This document shows positions 56,031-64,000 of a DNA stretch of 64,000 nucleotides, one piece after another. The notes beneath the pieces are model-generated. The model was given only the letters and a program-made list of their open reading frames with translations, was not told where the DNA came from and searched no databases. Position 1 is the stretch's first letter. Every line of letters begins with the position of its first letter. Source of the stretch: Caloranaerobacter azorensis DSM 13643 (GTDB lineage: Bacteria; Bacillota; Clostridia; Tissierellales; Thermohalobacteraceae); assembly GCF_900129995.1 (NCBI RefSeq), contig NZ_FQXO01000004.1, positions 1 through 64,000 on the forward strand. Direction: 5' to 3'. The translations under genes were made by a program, and so were the position numbers.

Positions 56031-58856
56031 TTATCTTTCAAGTATTTTTTGCAGAAACTTTCCTGTATAAGACTCTTTTACTTTACAAATCTCTTCAGGC
56101 GTTCCTTGAGCCACTATAGTTCCTCCCTTATCTCCACCTTCTGGGCCTAAATCTATTATATAATCAGCAGTTTTTATAACATCTAAATTATGTTCAATTA
56201 CTAATACTGTATTTCCTGTATCAACTAACTTGTTCAATACATTTATTAATTTGTGTATATCAGCTATATGAAGTCCAGTAGTTGGCTCATCTAAAATATA
56301 TAATGTCTTTCCTGTACTCCTCTTACTTAATTCTGTTGCCAGTTTGATTCTTTGCGCTTCCCCTCCTGATAATTGAGTTGAAGGCTGCCCTAATTTTATA
56401 TATCCTAGTCCAACATCGTACATAGTTTTTAATTTATTCTTTATCCTTGGTATATTATCAAAAAACTCTAATGCTTCTTCAACTGTCATTTCTAATACAT
56501 CAGATATCGTCTTGCCTTTATATTTAACTTCAAGAGTTTCTCTATTATACCTTTTACCTTTACATACTTCACATGGAACATATACATCAGGCAGAAAATG
56601 CATCTCTATCTTTATTATTCCATCACCCTTACAAGCCTCACATCTTCCACCCTTAACATTAAAGCTAAACCTGCCCTTTTTATAACCTCTCATTTTAGCT
56701 TCAGGAGTCATAGCAAATACGTCTCTAATAAAATCAAATACACCAGTATATGTCGCTGGATTTGATCTTGGTGTTCTTCCAATAGGAGACTGATCTATAT
56801 TGATAACTTTGTCTATATGCTCTATCCCTCTTATTTCGTCATGTTTTCCTGCCTTTTGTTTACCTCTATGCAATTCTTGAGAAAGCCTTTTATATAATAT
56901 TTCGTTTACTAAAGTACTCTTACCAGAACCCGATACCCCTGTAACACATACAAATACACCTAGAGGAATTTTAACATCTATGTTTTTCAAATTATGCTCT
57001 CTAGCTCCAATAACTTCTATCCATTTACCGTTTGGTTTTCTTCTAGTCTTAGGTACTTCTATTTTCTTTTTACCACTTAAATATTGTCCAGTTATTGATT
57101 TTTCACATTTTTTAATATCTTCAACAGTCCCTTGAGCAACAATTTCTCCACCATGAACTCCAGCACCTGGCCCAATATCTACAATATAATCTGCACTATA
57201 CATTGTATCTTCATCATGTTCAACTACTATTAAAGTATTCCCCAAATCTGTCAAATTTCTAAGCGTTTTTAGTAATCTTTCATTATCTCTTTGATGAAGT
57301 CCTATGCTAGGTTCATCAAGAACATATAAAACTCCAACCAAACTAGAACCTATCTGTGTTGCAAGTCTTATTCTCTGTGATTCTCCTCCAGATAGAGTTC
57401 CAGCACTTCTAGATAGAGTTAAATAGTCTAATCCTACGTCTACTAAAAATTTCAACCTTTCTTTGATTTCCTTTAAAATCTGATTTGCTATATATTTCTG
57501 CCTTTCATCAAGCTCTAGTTTATCAAAAAACTCTAATGCTTGTCTAACAGATAATTCAGTAACTTCTGCTATATTTAACTCTCCAACAGTTACCGCTAAA
57601 CTCTCTGGCTTTAATCTTGCACCATTACAATGAGGACAAGGATTTATACTCATATAACTTTCAATTTTTTCTCTCATATAATCTGAAACAGTCTCTTTAT
57701 ATCTTCGTTCAAGATTGTTAATAATACCCTCAAATGGAGCTTTATAAGTCCTTATCCCTCCGAATCTACTCTCATATTTAAAAGTAATACTTCTATTACC
57801 AGTTCCATATAGTAACTCTTTTATAAACTTTTTCGGTGCATCCTTAATCGGTGTATCCAAATCAAATCCATTATATTCGGCTATAGCCTTAAATATCTTA
57901 TAATAATAGGTATCCTCTGAAGTGCTGTTAAAAGGAGCTATTGCTCCTTGATTAATGGACAAATTAGGATTAGGAATTACAAGTTCAGGATCAACTTTCT
58001 TATAACTACCCAACCCATTACAGTATGGACACATACCATAAGGACTATTAAAAGAAAACATTCTAGGTGATAATTCTTCTATACCTATTCCGCAATCTAC
58101 ACATGCAAATTTTTGACTAAACAGCATCTCTCTTTCATTAACAACATCTATAATAACTATACCTTCACTTAAATTTAGTGCAGTTTCTAATGAATCAGCT
58201 AATCTATTTCGAATATCATCTTTAATCTTTATCCTATCAACGACTACTTCAATTGTATGTTTTTTGTTCTTATCAAGTTTTATATCTTCATTTATATCCC
58301 TTATTTCACCATCTACTCTTACTCTAACAAATCCTTCTTTTCTGATATTTTCAAAAACCTTTTGATGCTCACCTTTTCTCCCACGTATAACAGGAGCTAA
58401 AACCTGAATTTTAGTACCATTTTCTAAATCTAAAATCTGATCGACCATCTGATCTATTGTTTGAGATGTTATGACTTTACCACATTTAGGGCAATGAGGA
58501 ATTCCTATTCTAGCAAATAATAAGCGCAGATAGTCATATATTTCAGTAACAGTTCCAACTGTTGATCTAGGATTTTTGCTAGTAGTTTTTTGATCAATAG
58601 AAATTGCAGGTGAAAGTCCTTCTATATAGTCTACATCTGGTTTCTCCATTTGCCCTAAAAACTGTCTTGCATAAGCCGATAAACTCTCAACGTATCGTCT
58701 TTGTCCTTCTGCATAAATAGTATCAAATGCTAATGAAGATTTCCCTGAACCACTCAATCCTGTGAAAACTACAAATTTATTTCTAGGTATTTCTAAATCT
58801 ATATTCTTTAAATTATGCTCTCTAGCTCCCTTTATAATTATTTTGTCCTTTGACAT
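56031..58856 (-). CDS. uvrA: Excinuclease ABC subunit A
   Basis: 941 residues. Two ABC-type ATPase modules with Walker [14 protein letters not shown] (near 31) and [13 protein letters not shown] (near 640), each with an SGGE signature ([12 protein letters not shown] and [12 protein letters not shown]). Zinc modules are visible as CVDCG...CPYCNGLG and CEACKGDG...CEVCKGKR. It scans DNA for damage with UvrB. It starts 9 bases after the uvrB stop and has GAGGTGAAG before the ATG. It shares the LexA-controlled promoter of uvrB. Confidence 0.97.
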   Translation of the reverse strand: MSKDKIIIKGAREHNLKNIDLEIPRNKFVVFTGLSGSGKSSLAFDTIYAEGQRRYVESLSAYARQFLGQMEKPDVDYIEGLSPAISIDQKTTSKNPRSTVGTVTEIYDYLRLLFARIGIPHCPKCGKVITSQTIDQMVDQILDLENGTKIQVLAPVIRGRKGEHQKVFENIRKEGFVRVRVDGEIRDINEDIKLDKNKKHTIEVVVDRIKIKDDIRNRLADSLETALNLSEGIVIIDVVNEREMLFSQKFACVDCGIGIEELSPRMFSFNSPYGMCPYCNGLGSYKKVDPELVIPNPNLSINQGAIAPFNSTSEDTYYYKIFKAIAEYNGFDLDTPIKDAPKKFIKELLYGTGNRSITFKYESRFGGIRTYKAPFEGIINNLERRYKETVSDYMREKIESYMSINPCPHCNGARLKPESLAVTVGELNIAEVTELSVRQALEFFDKLELDERQKYIANQILKEIKERLKFLVDVGLDYLTLSRSAGTLSGGESQRIRLATQIGSSLVGVLYVLDEPSIGLHQRDNERLLKTLRNLTDLGNTLIVVEHDEDTMYSADYIVDIGPGAGVHGGEIVAQGTVEDIKKCEKSITGQYLSGKKKIEVPKTRRKPNGKWIEVIGAREHNLKNIDVKIPLGVFVCVTGVSGSGKSTLVNEILYKRLSQELHRGKQKAGKHDEIRGIEHIDKVINIDQSPIGRTPRSNPATYTGVFDFIRDVFAMTPEAKMRGYKKGRFSFNVKGGRCEACKGDGIIKIEMHFLPDVYVPCEVCKGKRYNRETLEVKYKGKTISDVLEMTVEEALEFFDNIPRIKNKLKTMYDVGLGYIKLGQPSTQLSGGEAQRIKLATELSKRSTGKTLYILDEPTTGLHIADIHKLINVLNKLVDTGNTVLVIEHNLDVIKTADYIIDLGPEGGDKGGTIVAQGTPEEICKVKESYTGKFLQKILER

Positions 58857-58865
58857 ATCTTCACC

Positions 58866-60845
58866 TCATCTGTTAAGCTTTTCTTTTAATTCCTTAATTT
58901 TATCTCTAATTTCAGCCGCTCTTTCAAACTGCAATTCTTCAGCAGCCTTCATCATCTCTATTTCAAGTTTCTTTATCACTTCAAGTATTTCGCTGTCATT
59001 CATTTCCTTACCACTATCAAAACCGTATTTATCTTTATCTTCAGCTACTTTTGTCGCTTCTATGATATCTCTTATACCCTTTCTTATAGTTTGCGGTGTT
59101 ATACCATGCTTTTTATTATACTCCATTTGTATAAATCTTCTTCTATTTGTCTCATCTATAGCTCTTTTCATAGATTTAGTAATAGTGTCAGCATACATTA
59201 TAACTTTTCCTTCTGCATTTCTTGCTGCTCTACCTATTGTTTGAATCATAGATGTCTCTGATCTTAAAAATCCCTCTTTATCAGCATCTAAAATTACTAC
59301 TAATGATACTTCTGGTAAATCTAAACCTTCCCTCAATAAATTTATACCAACTAAAACATCAAATTTACCAAGTCTTAAATCTCTTATTATTTCCATCCTT
59401 TCGATTGTATCTATATCTGAATGTAGATAAGTAACCTTAATACCTATTTCTTTTAGATATTGTGTTAAGTCTTCAGCCATTTTTTTTGTTAAAGTAGTTA
59501 TTAAAACTCTTTGATCTTTCTCAATTCTTAAATTTATTTCCTTAACTAAATCATCAATCTGCCCATTTGTAGGTCTTACTTCAACTTCTGGATCGAGTAA
59601 GCCTGTAGGACGTATGATTTGCTCAACTATCCTTTGTGAATGCTCTAATTCATAAGGACCGGGTGTTGCACTTACATATATCACCTGATTAACAAGTTCT
59701 TCAAATTCTTCAAACTTCAATGGCCTGTTATCATAAGCAGAAGGTAATCTAAACCCATGCTCTATTAATGCTTTTTTCCTAGACTTATCCCCAGCATACA
59801 TTGCTCTTATCTGAGGTATTGTAACATGGGATTCATCTATTATTATTAGAAAATCATCTGGAAAATAGTCAATAAGTGTATATGGTTTACTACCCGGCGG
59901 TCTTCCACTAATATGTCTCGAATAGTTCTCTATTCCCTGACAATATCCCATTTCTCTAAGCATTTCAATATCATACATCGTCCTCTGCTGAAGCCTTTGA
60001 GCTTCTAGAAGTTTCCCTTGTGCTTTAAACTCATTTAACCTTTCTTTGAGTTCCTCCTCAATACTCTTAATAGCCCTTTCTATTTTTTCTCTTGATGTCG
60101 CATAGTGGGATGCAGGAAATATAGAAACATGATTTCTTATACCGATTATTTCTCCTGTAAGTGCATTTACTTCTACTATTCTATCAATTTCATCTCCAAA
60201 AAACTCTATTCTAACTGCATTTTCATTTGAAGACGCCGGAAAAATTTCGACAATATCGCCTCTTACTCTAAATGTACCTCTTACAAAGTTAATATCATTT
60301 CTCTCATATTGAATATCTACTAATTTTCTTATAACTTCATCCCTATCCTTAATCATCCCAGGTCTAACCGATAAAACTAGATTTTCATAGTCAATTGGAT
60401 CTCCTAATCCATAAATACACGATACACTTGCAACAATTATTACATCTCTTCTTTCAAATAATGCAGCTGTTGCTGAGTGCCTTAATTTATCTATTTCATC
60501 ATTTATAGAAGCGTCTTTTTCTATATACGTATCGGTTTGGGGAACATAGGCTTCTGGCTGGTAATAATCATAATAACTAACAAAATATTCTACTGCATTT
60601 TCTGGAAAAAATTCTCTAAATTCGCTGGCTAATTGGGCTGCAAGTGTTTTATTGTGAGCAATTACTAAAGTTGGTTTTTGCACTCTTTCAATTATGTTAG
60701 CCATTGTAAAAGTCTTACCCGAACCAGTTACTCCTAATAATGTTTGATGTTTTAATTTGTTATTTATTCCATCTACCAAAGCCTCTATTGCTTTAGGCTG
60801 ATCTCCTGTTGGTTTAAAATCAGATTTTATTTTAAATCGCCCCAT
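58866..60845 (-). CDS. uvrB: Excinuclease ABC subunit B
   Basis: 659 residues from the ATG after GAGGTGA; the frame is open to 60881 without a site. Helicase motifs begin with Walker [14 protein letters not shown], then the beta-hairpin region [26 protein letters not shown], and motif [13 protein letters not shown]-terminal UVR motif (about 622-657) binds UvrC. UvrB verifies damage and recruits UvrC. It is first in the operon with uvrA and YgiQ. A LexA-type box lies at 60881-60894 in its 5' leader. Confidence 0.97.
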   Translation of the reverse strand: MGRFKIKSDFKPTGDQPKAIEALVDGINNKLKHQTLLGVTGSGKTFTMANIIERVQKPTLVIAHNKTLAAQLASEFREFFPENAVEYFVSYYDYYQPEAYVPQTDTYIEKDASINDEIDKLRHSATAALFERRDVIIVASVSCIYGLGDPIDYENLVLSVRPGMIKDRDEVIRKLVDIQYERNDINFVRGTFRVRGDIVEIFPASSNENAVRIEFFGDEIDRIVEVNALTGEIIGIRNHVSIFPASHYATSREKIERAIKSIEEELKERLNEFKAQGKLLEAQRLQQRTMYDIEMLREMGYCQGIENYSRHISGRPPGSKPYTLIDYFPDDFLIIIDESHVTIPQIRAMYAGDKSRKKALIEHGFRLPSAYDNRPLKFEEFEELVNQVIYVSATPGPYELEHSQRIVEQIIRPTGLLDPEVEVRPTNGQIDDLVKEINLRIEKDQRVLITTLTKKMAEDLTQYLKEIGIKVTYLHSDIDTIERMEIIRDLRLGKFDVLVGINLLREGLDLPEVSLVVILDADKEGFLRSETSMIQTIGRAARNAEGKVIMYADTITKSMKRAIDETNRRRFIQMEYNKKHGITPQTIRKGIRDIIEATKVAEDKDKYGFDSGKEMNDSEILEVIKKLEIEMMKAAEELQFERAAEIRDKIKELKEKLNR

Positions 60846-60880
60846 CATTTCACCTCTATTAAATAATATCCTAATTTTCA

Positions 60881-60894
60881 AGAACGCTTGTTCG
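60881..60894 (-). promoter_or_regulatory. LexA (SOS) box of the uvrBA operon
   Basis: Minus strand CGAACAAGCGTTCT, 13 of 14 bases palindromic around the Firmicutes consensus CGAAC-N4-GTTCG. It lies just downstream of the -10 of the uvrB promoter, where bound LexA would block transcription. Confidence 0.75.
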
Positions 60895-60899
60895 CTTTA

Positions 60900-60928
60900 A
60901 TTATATATTTTTATATTTTTTAAGTCAA
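60900..60928 (-). promoter_or_regulatory. uvrB promoter
   Basis: On the minus strand TTGACT (60928-60923), 17-base spacer, TATAAT (60905-60900). The LexA box begins six bases after the -10, at the expected transcription start. Confidence 0.75.
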
Positions 60929-61038
60929 CAGGTATTATTTTTGCCTTTTGTCAGATTACATTTAAATCTAATTTTAAAAATAAGAAGGGCTTATTTCGTA
61001 TTTGTCGAATAATATAAAGTGAGATTGGAGGTTTTATT

Positions 61039-62595
61039 ATGAAAAAAGCATTTTTAATCCTATTTGCCTGTATTACCCTAAGTGGGTGTAGCTATAAAAA
61101 CGAAATAAAAATTAATAACAAAAATGAAGCCAATATAGCCGTAGAAAAGACAATAGATTTTACAATAGAAAAAACTTCTCTTACAAGAGGTTTTCAAACC
61201 ATTCTACCTCAAGTAGAAATATTAAATTCTGATAATTCCCCCAAAATATTAGTGAATTTAGGAGTTGTTGAATGTTCCGACATTATTATTGATAAAATAA
61301 CATCATTTAATAATGAAATAATAATTTATACAAGTCGAGTATTATCTGCTGAAAATAACGACATTGTAGTTCCTCAACTAATTATTAAATTCAATAATAT
61401 GAACGTTAGCGAATTAAACAATAAATCTTTTAAAATCATCGGAACAAACTACAAACCTATTAATCTGACTTTTAATGAGAACGAAATATTAAGTAAAATT
61501 TATGCAGAACTTAAAATAACACCAAGTTCTGCACCAAAAGTATTTTTAGTAAAAGAAAATAATAAATTATTTTGGAAAATACACCTTAACAAAGTCTTTG
61601 ATAAAACACTTTCTAATAATCTTTTGACTAATTTGACAATTAAAGTAGATTCTGATACAGGTCAAATTATTCATTTGGATAAAAAAATAATTTCAAAATA
61701 TTGTGGAGATGGGAAAATACTAGATTTATCAAATAAATTCTTAATATACAGTGAATATAGTGCTGTTGAAAACGATGATAAACCTCATCAATATTTAAAT
61801 GCATATGAATTAAAAACAAATGCATCTAATAAAATTTACTCCACTCATAACATAATAAAAACGGCTAAAATAAACGGTGATTCCAATTATGTAGCCGTTA
61901 TTGAAGATGCAGGAAATTTCTCGGATTTAATATTAATAAATTTAAAAAATAATATCATTCAAAAAATCCAAAATACTGATTGCTTAAATATAGACAATAT
62001 AATTTGGAAAAACAATGAACTTTATTTTTCTTGTACCAATAAGGAAAGTTCATCAATATATTTATATAACGTAAAAAATAACGAAGTAAGTAAAATTGCA
62101 GAAATAAATAAAAAAATCAGCGAATTTGATATTTATAATAATAATTTAATTTTTACAGAATTCAATGATAGTACAAAAAATTTAGATATATATTTAAAAA
62201 TAAAAGATAAAATTAAAAAAGTTGCTGAAGGTTATTCAATAAAATTTATAGATAAACAGCATATAACATTCCTAAAACATGACGAAAAATATGGCAAAAA
62301 CATTTTAAACGTATTAGATTTAACTAATGGAAATATAGATAGTTTAAATGATTTTGATGTTGAAAAATATTTTATTATAGATAAAAATCAAATAATATTT
62401 TTAGCAAGAAAGATAATTGATACAGAATTTAGCTTATATAGATATAATATAGACAATAAAAATTATAAAAAAATATCGGATTCTATATCAAAAAATACTT
62501 TTTATAACGGCAACATTAAACAAATTTTTATCGATGTTGACCCTTCATTCCATGATGGAATAAATAATAAAATCTATGCTATAAATTTGAAATAA
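61039..62595 (+). CDS. Large lipoprotein with predicted beta-propeller C-terminal part
   Basis: 518 residues behind TTGGAGG. The signal peptide ends in lipobox LSGC with Cys17. Residues about 40-170 are beta-rich. Residues about 230-515 contain repeated short strands (YLNAYELKTNASNK, DLILINLKNNIIQKI, SIYLYNVKNNEVSKI, LNVLDLTNGNIDSL), spaced like propeller blades. It should sit on the outer membrane face. It is strongly Asn- and Lys-rich. No enzymatic motif is recognised. It is divergent from uvrB and convergent with the PDZ gene, so it is a single-gene unit. Confidence 0.78.
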   Translation: MKKAFLILFACITLSGCSYKNEIKINNKNEANIAVEKTIDFTIEKTSLTRGFQTILPQVEILNSDNSPKILVNLGVVECSDIIIDKITSFNNEIIIYTSRVLSAENNDIVVPQLIIKFNNMNVSELNNKSFKIIGTNYKPINLTFNENEILSKIYAELKITPSSAPKVFLVKENNKLFWKIHLNKVFDKTLSNNLLTNLTIKVDSDTGQIIHLDKKIISKYCGDGKILDLSNKFLIYSEYSAVENDDKPHQYLNAYELKTNASNKIYSTHNIIKTAKINGDSNYVAVIEDAGNFSDLILINLKNNIIQKIQNTDCLNIDNIIWKNNELYFSCTNKESSSIYLYNVKNNEVSKIAEINKKISEFDIYNNNLIFTEFNDSTKNLDIYLKIKDKIKKVAEGYSIKFIDKQHITFLKHDEKYGKNILNVLDLTNGNIDSLNDFDVEKYFIIDKNQIIFLARKIIDTEFSLYRYNIDNKNYKKISDSISKNTFYNGNIKQIFIDVDPSFHDGINNKIYAINLK

Positions 62596-62606
62596 TAAAA
62601 AATTTA

Positions 62607-62627
62607 AGGAGCAGATATTCTGCTCCT
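62607..62627. terminator. Bidirectional terminator between the lipoprotein and PDZ genes
   Basis: A 9-bp stem AGGAGCAGA/TCTGCTCCT with a 3-base loop. A and T runs on both sides (AAAAAATTTA upstream, ATTATTT downstream) serve both convergent genes. Confidence 0.85.
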
Positions 62628-62628
62628 A

Positions 62629-63861
62629 TTATTTCCCTTTGAATTTTCTCTTTAATTTAATAAGTGGGCTCTCTACTTCCTTAACTACAAATGAATAAAT
62701 TGGATTTCTTGGAATTGTCAAAATTCCTAGTCTTCTTATACCATAATTATAATCCATATATTCTTTAGTCTGATATTCACCGTTCCTGTCTATATATTCA
62801 ATCCATATATACGTTGGATAATCCAATAAAACATATTGAATCTCATCTTTGCTATTTACCCGATTACCGTTAACAGAAATTATTATATCTCCTGATTTTA
62901 ACCCAATCTTTTCTGCAATTTCATTTGGCATTACATCTAAAATCTTTACTCCAAATTCTGGACATTCAAATTTAGGTTTTCCCCTTTTTTCTTTAGCTCT
63001 ACCTAACTGTATTAACCCTTCATGTACTAAAGGACCAAATAATGCAGCTATATACTTAAATACATAAACATAAGTTGATAAAACAGATAATATTATTAAT
63101 AAAATACTATATATAGATAAATTCCTAGCGGATTCCTTCACTTTATTTTCAGGATAGTCGCTAATGGCCATATCTCCATATCCTAAAGCTGCAATAACTC
63201 CTATCATTACAAATGTTATATTGTTCATATCAAATAATATATTCTCTGGTCTAAATAAAGGCCACCAATTAGGCATATTTACACCATCACCATTAATCAT
63301 TCCTCCAGCTGTCAATAATACTATGAAAGGGATAGGCCAAAATCTCATCATATTAAATCCGCCTACTATTTTTTGATTTCTCTCAATATATATTGGTATT
63401 TTAGTTGAATCGCCATCTACTAAAATTAAAAAACTTTCTATTAAATGTAAGATGCCAACAATGGCCATTACACTCGATACATTTACTTTTGGATAACCAA
63501 ATATTAAATATGATAAAGATATAATACCTCCTGCATATGAAAAACAAATAAATCGGGGATGAATTAACATTAAAACAACTGCCAATAAAAAAATATATTT
63601 AAAGTCATTAGCCTGTATTGTAACACCTAATAAAATAATGATTAAACTTCCTAAAATTCCTCCTAATGTACCATTTATCATAGATGAAAAAATTCTTGAA
63701 AAATTTGATTCCTTATTTATACCTAATATTTTTTTTTCCATTTTGCCAATCTTTTTATACTGGAAATATAATAAAATTATTATCCCCCAATATATTGGAT
63801 TTAAAAATACTTGTAATAGCGTTAAAACTAATATATATATTATTTCTATTATTTTTGTCAT
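62629..63861 (-). CDS. Multi-pass membrane protein with C-terminal PDZ domain (MinJ/SwrA-locus type)
   Basis: 410 residues from the ATG at 63861, eight bases after TTGGAG; a GTG at 63870 overlaps the site. Seven or eight hydrophobic segments cover about 1-285. A PDZ domain follows (about 300-375, FGVKILDVMPNEIAEKIGLKSGDIIISVNGN). The protein class sits beside ctpA and uvrB in many Firmicutes; the Bacillus relative MinJ links division-site selection. The fragment of a ctpA-like gene just upstream supports the assignment. Confidence 0.85.
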   Translation of the reverse strand: MTKIIEIIYILVLTLLQVFLNPIYWGIIILLYFQYKKIGKMEKKILGINKESNFSRIFSSMINGTLGGILGSLIIILLGVTIQANDFKYIFLLAVVLMLIHPRFICFSYAGGIISLSYLIFGYPKVNVSSVMAIVGILHLIESFLILVDGDSTKIPIYIERNQKIVGGFNMMRFWPIPFIVLLTAGGMINGDGVNMPNWWPLFRPENILFDMNNITFVMIGVIAALGYGDMAISDYPENKVKESARNLSIYSILLIILSVLSTYVYVFKYIAALFGPLVHEGLIQLGRAKEKRGKPKFECPEFGVKILDVMPNEIAEKIGLKSGDIIISVNGNRVNSKDEIQYVLLDYPTYIWIEYIDRNGEYQTKEYMDYNYGIRRLGILTIPRNPIYSFVVKEVESPLIKLKRKFKGK

Positions 63862-63928
63862 AAAAAACACTCCAATACAAAATATCTATTCTCATATAAA
63901 TAATAACCATTAGAATAACTAATGGCTA

Positions 63929-64000
63929 TTATTTTATTTTTGACTTAATTATTTCTATAGCTTTTTTAAGCTGAATATCCTGTTTAATATTATCTACTCC
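63929..64000 (-). CDS. ctpA: Probable C-terminal processing peptidase (S41), last codons only
   Basis: The final 23 codons of a gene that continues beyond the right edge. They end DNIKQDIQLKKAIEIIKSKIK and then TAA at 63929-63931. This matches the usual tail of S41 C-terminal processing proteases (D-x-QLxKAIE-hydrophobic). The next gene is the PDZ membrane protein, and ctpA-PDZ-uvrB-uvrA is a common order in clostridia. A hairpin (ATAACCATTA and TAATGGCTAT, about 63903-63930) after the stop is the probable terminator. Confidence 0.6.
   Translation of the reverse strand, partial: GVDNIKQDIQLKKAIEIIKSKIK

Overview
The window is AT-rich (roughly 30% G+C by eye) DNA from a low-GC, monoderm Gram-positive, very probably an anaerobic member of the Clostridia/Tissierellia. 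The evidence is the combination of HPr with both His15 and Ser46, HPr kinase, WhiA, RapZ and YvcK, a PHP-type DnaE, a LexA-type box of the Firmicutes form in front of uvrB, lipoproteins with lipoboxes, strong AGGAGG ribosome sites with frequent TTG/GTG starts, and anaerobe-style metabolism (tryptophanase, pyruvate carboxylase, a ferredoxin-type aldo/keto reductase). The exact genus cannot be named from this window.

Layout. 1-5.3 kb is a decayed accessory region: the 3' end of an IS3-type transposase, a frameshifted unknown gene, a drug/peptide-type ABC transporter (frameshifted ATPase plus intact ABC-2 permease) followed by an unlisted 47-codon small ORF with nested hairpins and a terminator, then a frameshifted IS4 transposase and a stop-riddled relic of another transposase. 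5.3-8.8 kb (+ strand) carries a YbgC-type thioesterase, FxsA, an Fe-S aldo/keto reductase and a 23S rRNA uracil methyltransferase. 8.8-10.3 kb holds two small orphan genes behind a near-perfect sigma-A promoter. 10.4-22.4 kb (- strand) is a housekeeping block: HPr and WhiA, an HD-GYP protein, a YtoI-like CBS regulator, dnaE, pfkA, pyk, a NUDIX hydrolase and a P1 peptidase. 22.4-31.3 kb holds metabolic genes: pyruvate carboxylase, an amino-acid ABC transporter, glycerol dehydrogenase and tryptophanase.

31.4-41.4 kb (- strand) is the conserved clostridial run uvrC, hprK, PHP phosphatase, ROK kinase, solute-binding protein, murB, PHP phosphatase, rapZ, yvcK. It combines carbon-catabolite control (HPr kinase here, HPr at 19.5 kb), sugar phosphorylation, and cell-wall precursor control. 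41.4-54.1 kb is a variable zone of membrane and surface proteins: a paired ABC exporter, a NUDIX hydrolase next to a frameshifted acetyltransferase, a LiaF-like operon, and several unknown anchored proteins. 54.1-64 kb is the SOS-controlled uvrB-uvrA-YgiQ operon, a lipoprotein, a PDZ membrane protein and the last codons of a probable C-terminal processing protease.

The most unusual stretch is 1.6-3.5 kb. It combines an orphan ABC transporter, a small cysteine-containing peptide ORF directly downstream, and two mutually exclusive hairpins inside that ORF. I found no CRISPR array, tRNA or rRNA gene.
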